Below are positions 22,943 through 26,988 of a stretch of 26,988 bases of DNA, piece after piece; position 1 is the first letter of the stretch; each line of letters begins with the position of its first letter. Under the pieces are notes generated by a model. The model saw only the letters and a program-made list of their open reading frames with translations, was not told the DNA's origin and searched no databases. The position numbers were made by a program, and so were the translations under genes. Source of the DNA: JACQLN01 sp049274895 (lineage in GTDB: Bacteria; Patescibacteriota; Minisyncoccia; JACQLN01); NCBI GenBank assembly GCA_049274895.1, contig JBASTM010000009.1, forward strand, positions 1 through 26,988, read 5' to 3'.

Positions 22943-23968
22943 ATGGCAATTTTTGTTCCAAATGAGAATATTGAAAAGAATCAAAGCTATGGTCAGGCAA
23001 TCAATAGGGCCGTAAAGGAGTTTATCGAACCGGAATTAAAGCGGCTTAGCTTGAAAAATTTTAATGTCGCCGGAGTCGAAATTATGCCGGATGGAAATCG
23101 CCGTATCTCTTTTGATAGCTCGGTACAGATAATGCTTGAATTCAAGAGCAGGAAGCTTAGCCCTAATGATACTGGCAAACCGATAAAAATTGACCTACAA
23201 GAGCTTAAAGATGTTAAATGGCACGACCCCACTTTGGGTAAGGAGTCAGCAAGAATTTTAGTTGTGCGTTTCAGCAAGGACTGGTGGATTTGGGATGCTG
23301 ATTTTAAAAAAATGAAAGACCTCGAAAATAGATTCAAATTTACAACTACCCACAAAGTTCGAGGAGGTGGCTATTTACCGCTCACCATAAGGAAGCAAGA
23401 AAAAGGTGAGTTTCTAAGGGGGTGGAAAATGGGTCTTGAAAAAGAGTTGCCTGCAATGTGGAGAAGGCACATAACGGTATCACAGAGGTATCGAGGTGTA
23501 ATGGTTTACGACGGTAATTATTTTGATCTTTTCTCTCACGCACAAGAACTATATGTCCTCGGCTACTATTACTCCACTATTATTGTTTGTCGTACTGCCG
23601 CAGAGCAAGCGCTTGTCCGTATCCTCTTAAAAGTCGGCAAAGGGTTCGATATTTATAAGCGAGCCAAGGGCAGGAAAAAACTAAAAAGCATAGAGCAATT
23701 GGTGGAAACCTGTCGCAGTTATTCTTTATTTCGTGGCAAATATCCAATAAGTAAAATTTCAGCGAAAAAGATAAATAATATTTCTACTACCGCGAGCGAA
23801 CTTATTCATCCCAAACATGACCTCCATGAGTTAGATGTTTACAAAAAACAAGCTGAAAGATGCATGGATAACTTACAGTTTATAATTTCGCGTCATTTAA
23901 ACTTTATAAAAGATACTGGGGTTGTATCAGGTTATAGATTAGGAGGTTCTGCTCACCGTCTAAGATAA
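22943..23968 (+). CDS. HEPN/DUF4145-like protein of the restriction operon, tentative
   Basis: A 341-residue soluble protein 4 nt after the hsdS stop. The N-terminal part (1-150) has strands and WWIWD (114-118) but no known fold to me. The C-terminal part (about 195-320) is helical: YVLGYYYSTIIVC-R217-TAAE221-QAL, later KLKSIEQLVE, then NNISTTASELI-H289-P-K-H. That arrangement (R-x-x-x-E helix, I-x-x-L helix and a final S-x-x-I-H turn) resembles HEPN-related DUF4145 domains found beside type I hsd genes. A catalytic RxxxxH pair is not clear. Role inferred: accessory to restriction, or RNA-directed immunity backup. Confidence 0.65.
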   Translation: MAIFVPNENIEKNQSYGQAINRAVKEFIEPELKRLSLKNFNVAGVEIMPDGNRRISFDSSVQIMLEFKSRKLSPNDTGKPIKIDLQELKDVKWHDPTLGKESARILVVRFSKDWWIWDADFKKMKDLENRFKFTTTHKVRGGGYLPLTIRKQEKGEFLRGWKMGLEKELPAMWRRHITVSQRYRGVMVYDGNYFDLFSHAQELYVLGYYYSTIIVCRTAAEQALVRILLKVGKGFDIYKRAKGRKKLKSIEQLVETCRSYSLFRGKYPISKISAKKINNISTTASELIHPKHDLHELDVYKKQAERCMDNLQFIISRHLNFIKDTGVVSGYRLGGSAHRLR

Positions 23969-23975
23969 CAAATTT

Positions 23976-26900
23976 ATGAACGAATTTTCTGAAGACAAGT
24001 TAATAGAACAGACGGCCGTCAAGATTTTTGGCGGACTTTGGGGTGCGGATAATTTTGCTAATGCCTTCTCCGGAGAAACGGATGCGGAATTCGGGCGCGA
24101 GAATCCGGGGGAAGTTGTGCTGATGAATTATCTCAAAATCGCCCTGACAAAACTCAATCCCGATGTATCCACCGAAGCGTTAAATCTCGCGATTGATGAG
24201 ATTATTAAGGATCGTTCGGCAATGAGCATGGTTAATGCGAACCATGAAATATGGCAGTTGCTTAAAGATGGCGTAAAAGTTGAGACAGAAAACGAAGGGG
24301 GCGGGCGGCAAACCGAGACGGTAAAAGTTATTGATTTTGAAAATCCGGCGAACAACCACTTTATGCTCGTATCCCAGCTCTGGATTACGGGCGAACTGCA
24401 CAAGCGCCGGCCGGACTTAATTGGCTTTGTAAATGGCCTGCCTTTGGTGCTTATTGAGCTCAAGGCATCGCATAAAAATCTCCGTAACGCCTATCAACAA
24501 AACATCCGAGATTACAAAGACACCATTCCCCAGCTCTTTTGGTATAACGCCTTTATCATTATTTCCAACGGTATTGAGAGTAAGGTTGGAACGATCACCG
24601 GCGCGTATGAGCATTTCAACGAATGGAAGAAAATCAAAGACGAAAAAGAAGTCGGGAAAGTGAGTTTGGAGACGGTTATCAAGGGAACCTGCGAACCGGC
24701 ACAGCTTTTGGACATCATTGAGAATTTTATTCTTTTTGATGACTCGCGCGGAGAGTGCATTAAGGCGATTGCTCGCTACTTCCAATATTTCGGAGTAAAC
24801 CGTGCTTTTGAAGAAGTTAAGAATCGAGACAAAAACAAAGGCCGTCTCGGTGTTTTCTGGCACACACAGGGCTCCGGCAAGTCGTATTCAATGGTTTTCT
24901 TATCTCAAAAAGCGTTTCGTAAATTAACGGGGAATTTCACATTTGTCGTGGTTACGGACCGCAAAGAACTTGACCGGCAGATATACAAAACATTTGCAGC
25001 TTGCGGGGCTGTGTATGAGGACGAAGTGCATGCCGAGTCCGTTGATCATCTCCAGCAATTGCTCAAAGAGGATCATCGCCATGTTTTTACGCTTATTCAT
25101 AAATTTGCCGAGGCGAAGGAGTTATCGGGAAGAAACGATGTGATTGTGATGGCTGACGAAGCTCATCGTACGCAATACGACCGTATGGCGGCCAACATGC
25201 GCATTGCATTGCCTAAGGCGGCATTTATCGGCTTTACCGGTACGCCGTTGATGGCCGGCGGAGAAGAGAAAACGCGTGAAGCATTCGGGGATTATGTTTC
25301 TACCTACAATTTTGCTCAATCAGTTGAAGATGGCGCCACGGTGCCGCTTTACTATGAGAATCGCGTTCCGAAGCTTGAAAATGTAAATCCGGATATTCAG
25401 AAGGAATTGGAGGGCGTTATGAATTTTTACGATCTCGCGCCGGAAGAAGAGGAGAAATTGGAGCAGGAATTTTCAACTTTTTACCATTTAATAACTCGTG
25501 AAGATCGCCTCAATAAAGTTGCGGAAGATATTGTTACACACTTTACTGCTCGTGGATATAACGGGAAAGCGATGGTTGTTTCTATTGATAAGAAAACGGC
25601 CGTCCGGATGTATACCAAAGTTAAGGAACAGATGCAGAGACATTTGGCTAAATTGAATATCGCACTATCCAAAGCGACTGACGAGCATGAAAAAGAAAAG
25701 ATTCGCCAAACCATAGAGCAATACGAAGGGATTGATATGGCGGTGGTGGTGAGCCAAGGCCAGAATGAAATTGCTGACTTAGAAGAATTTGAGATTGATA
25801 TGCGGCCGATCAGGGCCCGCATGCAAAAGGAGGATTTGGAGACGAAATTTAAGGACCCTGACAGCAATCTGCGTATGGTCTTTGTGTGTGCGATGTGGAT
25901 TACCGGTTTTGATGTTTTGAACCTCTCAACGCTTTATCTTGATAAGCCGCTCAAAAATCACACGCTCATGCAGACCATTGCTCGAGCTAATCGAGTGTAT
26001 CCGGGTAAAACAAACGGATTGATCGTTGATTACATCGGAGTATTCCGTAACCTTCAACGAGCGCTTTCTATTTACGCAACTCCGGAAACCGGCGCATCAA
26101 TTGATGACATCATCAAAGAAAAAGAGGAGCTCGTTGAAATGTTGGTTTCAACAGTGAAACAGACACGAGAATTCTTGAAAAAGCTTGATCTCGATGCTGA
26201 TGAACTACTGAAAGCCGAGGACACTGAAAAGATACGCCTTGTTGATGTATTTACAAATCACGTTTTGCAGGACGAACAAACAAAACGAAAATATCTTGAT
26301 CTTGCATCAGACGCATATCAGCTTTATAAAGCGGTACTGCCAGAACCCAAAGCGGAAAATTATTACCACGAAGTTACGGCTTTTAAAGTAATTGCTTCGC
26401 GGATCAAAGAGGTTATTGAGGAAGAGGCTGATGTCAGCCAGGTTAAGAAAGACCTTGAGGATTTGCTGGATCGCTCCATCAAGGCCGGAGAATTTGTGAT
26501 TAAAGAACCAAAACTGAAGGACTTGAGCCACATTGATTTTGAGGCGCTCCGAAAGTTTTTTGATGACACAGAGAATAAAAATATTGCCGCGGAAAGCTTA
26601 AGTGCCGAGCTTGAAGATAAAATCAAAGAAATGGTGCAGAAAAATAAGCTTCGCAAGCGTTTTCTTGACCGGCTCAACTTTTTGATTCAGGAATATAATA
26701 CGGGATCCCGCGACCTCGACGAGTTTTTTGAGGAGCTGATCGTCTTGGCGAAGGAATTAAGCGAGGAAGATGCACGAGCGATAAAAGAAAATCTTTCCGA
26801 GGAGGAACTGGCCATTTTTGACCTTATCCGGAAGGAAAATCTTAATCCGGACGAAGAGGAGCAGGTGAAGAAGGTTGCGCACGAACTATTGGCAAAATTA

Positions 26901-26988
26901 AAAACAGAGAAATTTGTTCTTGATTGGAAGCGGAAAGAAGAAACACGGGCTGATGTGAAAGTGACCATTCGAGACATGCTTTACGACA
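23976..26988 (+). CDS. hsdR: Type I restriction endonuclease subunit R (partial, 3' end outside the window)
   Basis: The frame stays open for 1,004 codons from ATG 23976, 7 nt after the previous stop, to the window edge. HsdR is usually 1,000-1,100 residues, so little is missing. The nuclease domain has D147 and E161-L-K163 (PD-ExK-like). The motor domain has Walker A T297-Q-G-S-G-K302-S, DEAH at 394-397, F-T-G-T-P at 420-424, and QTIARANRVYPGK as motif VI. The C-terminal helical region follows from about 720. It translocates DNA with ATP and cleaves unmodified DNA in complex with HsdM and HsdS. No frameshift or premature stop is visible. Confidence 0.95.
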   Translation, partial: MNEFSEDKLIEQTAVKIFGGLWGADNFANAFSGETDAEFGRENPGEVVLMNYLKIALTKLNPDVSTEALNLAIDEIIKDRSAMSMVNANHEIWQLLKDGVKVETENEGGGRQTETVKVIDFENPANNHFMLVSQLWITGELHKRRPDLIGFVNGLPLVLIELKASHKNLRNAYQQNIRDYKDTIPQLFWYNAFIIISNGIESKVGTITGAYEHFNEWKKIKDEKEVGKVSLETVIKGTCEPAQLLDIIENFILFDDSRGECIKAIARYFQYFGVNRAFEEVKNRDKNKGRLGVFWHTQGSGKSYSMVFLSQKAFRKLTGNFTFVVVTDRKELDRQIYKTFAACGAVYEDEVHAESVDHLQQLLKEDHRHVFTLIHKFAEAKELSGRNDVIVMADEAHRTQYDRMAANMRIALPKAAFIGFTGTPLMAGGEEKTREAFGDYVSTYNFAQSVEDGATVPLYYENRVPKLENVNPDIQKELEGVMNFYDLAPEEEEKLEQEFSTFYHLITREDRLNKVAEDIVTHFTARGYNGKAMVVSIDKKTAVRMYTKVKEQMQRHLAKLNIALSKATDEHEKEKIRQTIEQYEGIDMAVVVSQGQNEIADLEEFEIDMRPIRARMQKEDLETKFKDPDSNLRMVFVCAMWITGFDVLNLSTLYLDKPLKNHTLMQTIARANRVYPGKTNGLIVDYIGVFRNLQRALSIYATPETGASIDDIIKEKEELVEMLVSTVKQTREFLKKLDLDADELLKAEDTEKIRLVDVFTNHVLQDEQTKRKYLDLASDAYQLYKAVLPEPKAENYYHEVTAFKVIASRIKEVIEEEADVSQVKKDLEDLLDRSIKAGEFVIKEPKLKDLSHIDFEALRKFFDDTENKNIAAESLSAELEDKIKEMVQKNKLRKRFLDRLNFLIQEYNTGSRDLDEFFEELIVLAKELSEEDARAIKENLSEEELAIFDLIRKENLNPDEEEQVKKVAHELLAKLKTEKFVLDWKRKEETRADVKVTIRDMLYD

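Noticed and set aside
1..26988. CRISPR array
   Set aside because: No regularly spaced direct repeats of 20-40 nt with unique spacers were seen.

Overview
The window looks like a chromosomal piece of a candidate-phyla (Patescibacteria/CPR, Parcubacteria-like) bacterium. This is an inference, since there is no marker gene to prove it. The signs are a 1,493-residue secreted repeat protein with a thrombospondin type 1 module, several membrane-anchored proteins without recognisable families, GGCAGGCAGG-type hairpins, very compact gene packing, and several genes whose -10 box sits only 6-8 nt before the ATG, so that their mRNAs are probably leaderless.

Layout. 1-1353: the end of an unrecognised gene coupled to a nucleotidyltransferase-fold protein, closed by a terminator. 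1359-8204 (minus strand): an alpha/beta hydrolase, the giant surface protein with its membrane-anchored partner, and a SIMPL (DUF541) protein. 8226-9767: a small anchored protein, a Nudix hydrolase and a DoxX-like membrane protein. 9779-15912 (minus strand): a tight eight-gene run that reads as a copper/thiol-redox operon. It holds a 40-residue membrane peptide, a small Cys-containing membrane protein, a DUF1573 protein, a CcdA-like thiol transporter, two uncharacterised Cys/His-bearing proteins, a CPH-type (CopB-like) copper P-type ATPase with a metal-binding N-terminus, and a DoxX protein. 15973-16356: an orphan small protein with its own consensus promoter, structured leader and strong Shine-Dalgarno.

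16535-16796 is the most unusual part. A complete tRNA-Asn(GUU) gene lies inside the D-loop of a second, interrupted tRNA-Asn. The outer tRNA keeps its acceptor stem, D stem, T stem, T-loop and encoded CCA. It also carries a second 28-nt insertion in the T arm and a C at the normally invariant U33. The D-loop insert has its own clamp helices, which resembles an intron. It is followed by about 350 nt without a gene, holding a tRNA terminator and three long inverted repeats. One arm of these repeats (12 nt) recurs beyond the next gene, a Fic protein.

18140-26988 (plus strand): a type I restriction-modification operon in the order radC, hsdM, two uncharacterised transmembrane genes, hsdS, a possible HEPN/DUF4145-type gene, and hsdR, which runs off the right edge. 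HsdM, HsdS and HsdR would form the methylating and cleaving complex. The three extra genes, coupled to the hsd genes at spacings of 1-7 nt, are candidates for an added defence module, and Fic and RadC often accompany such islands.
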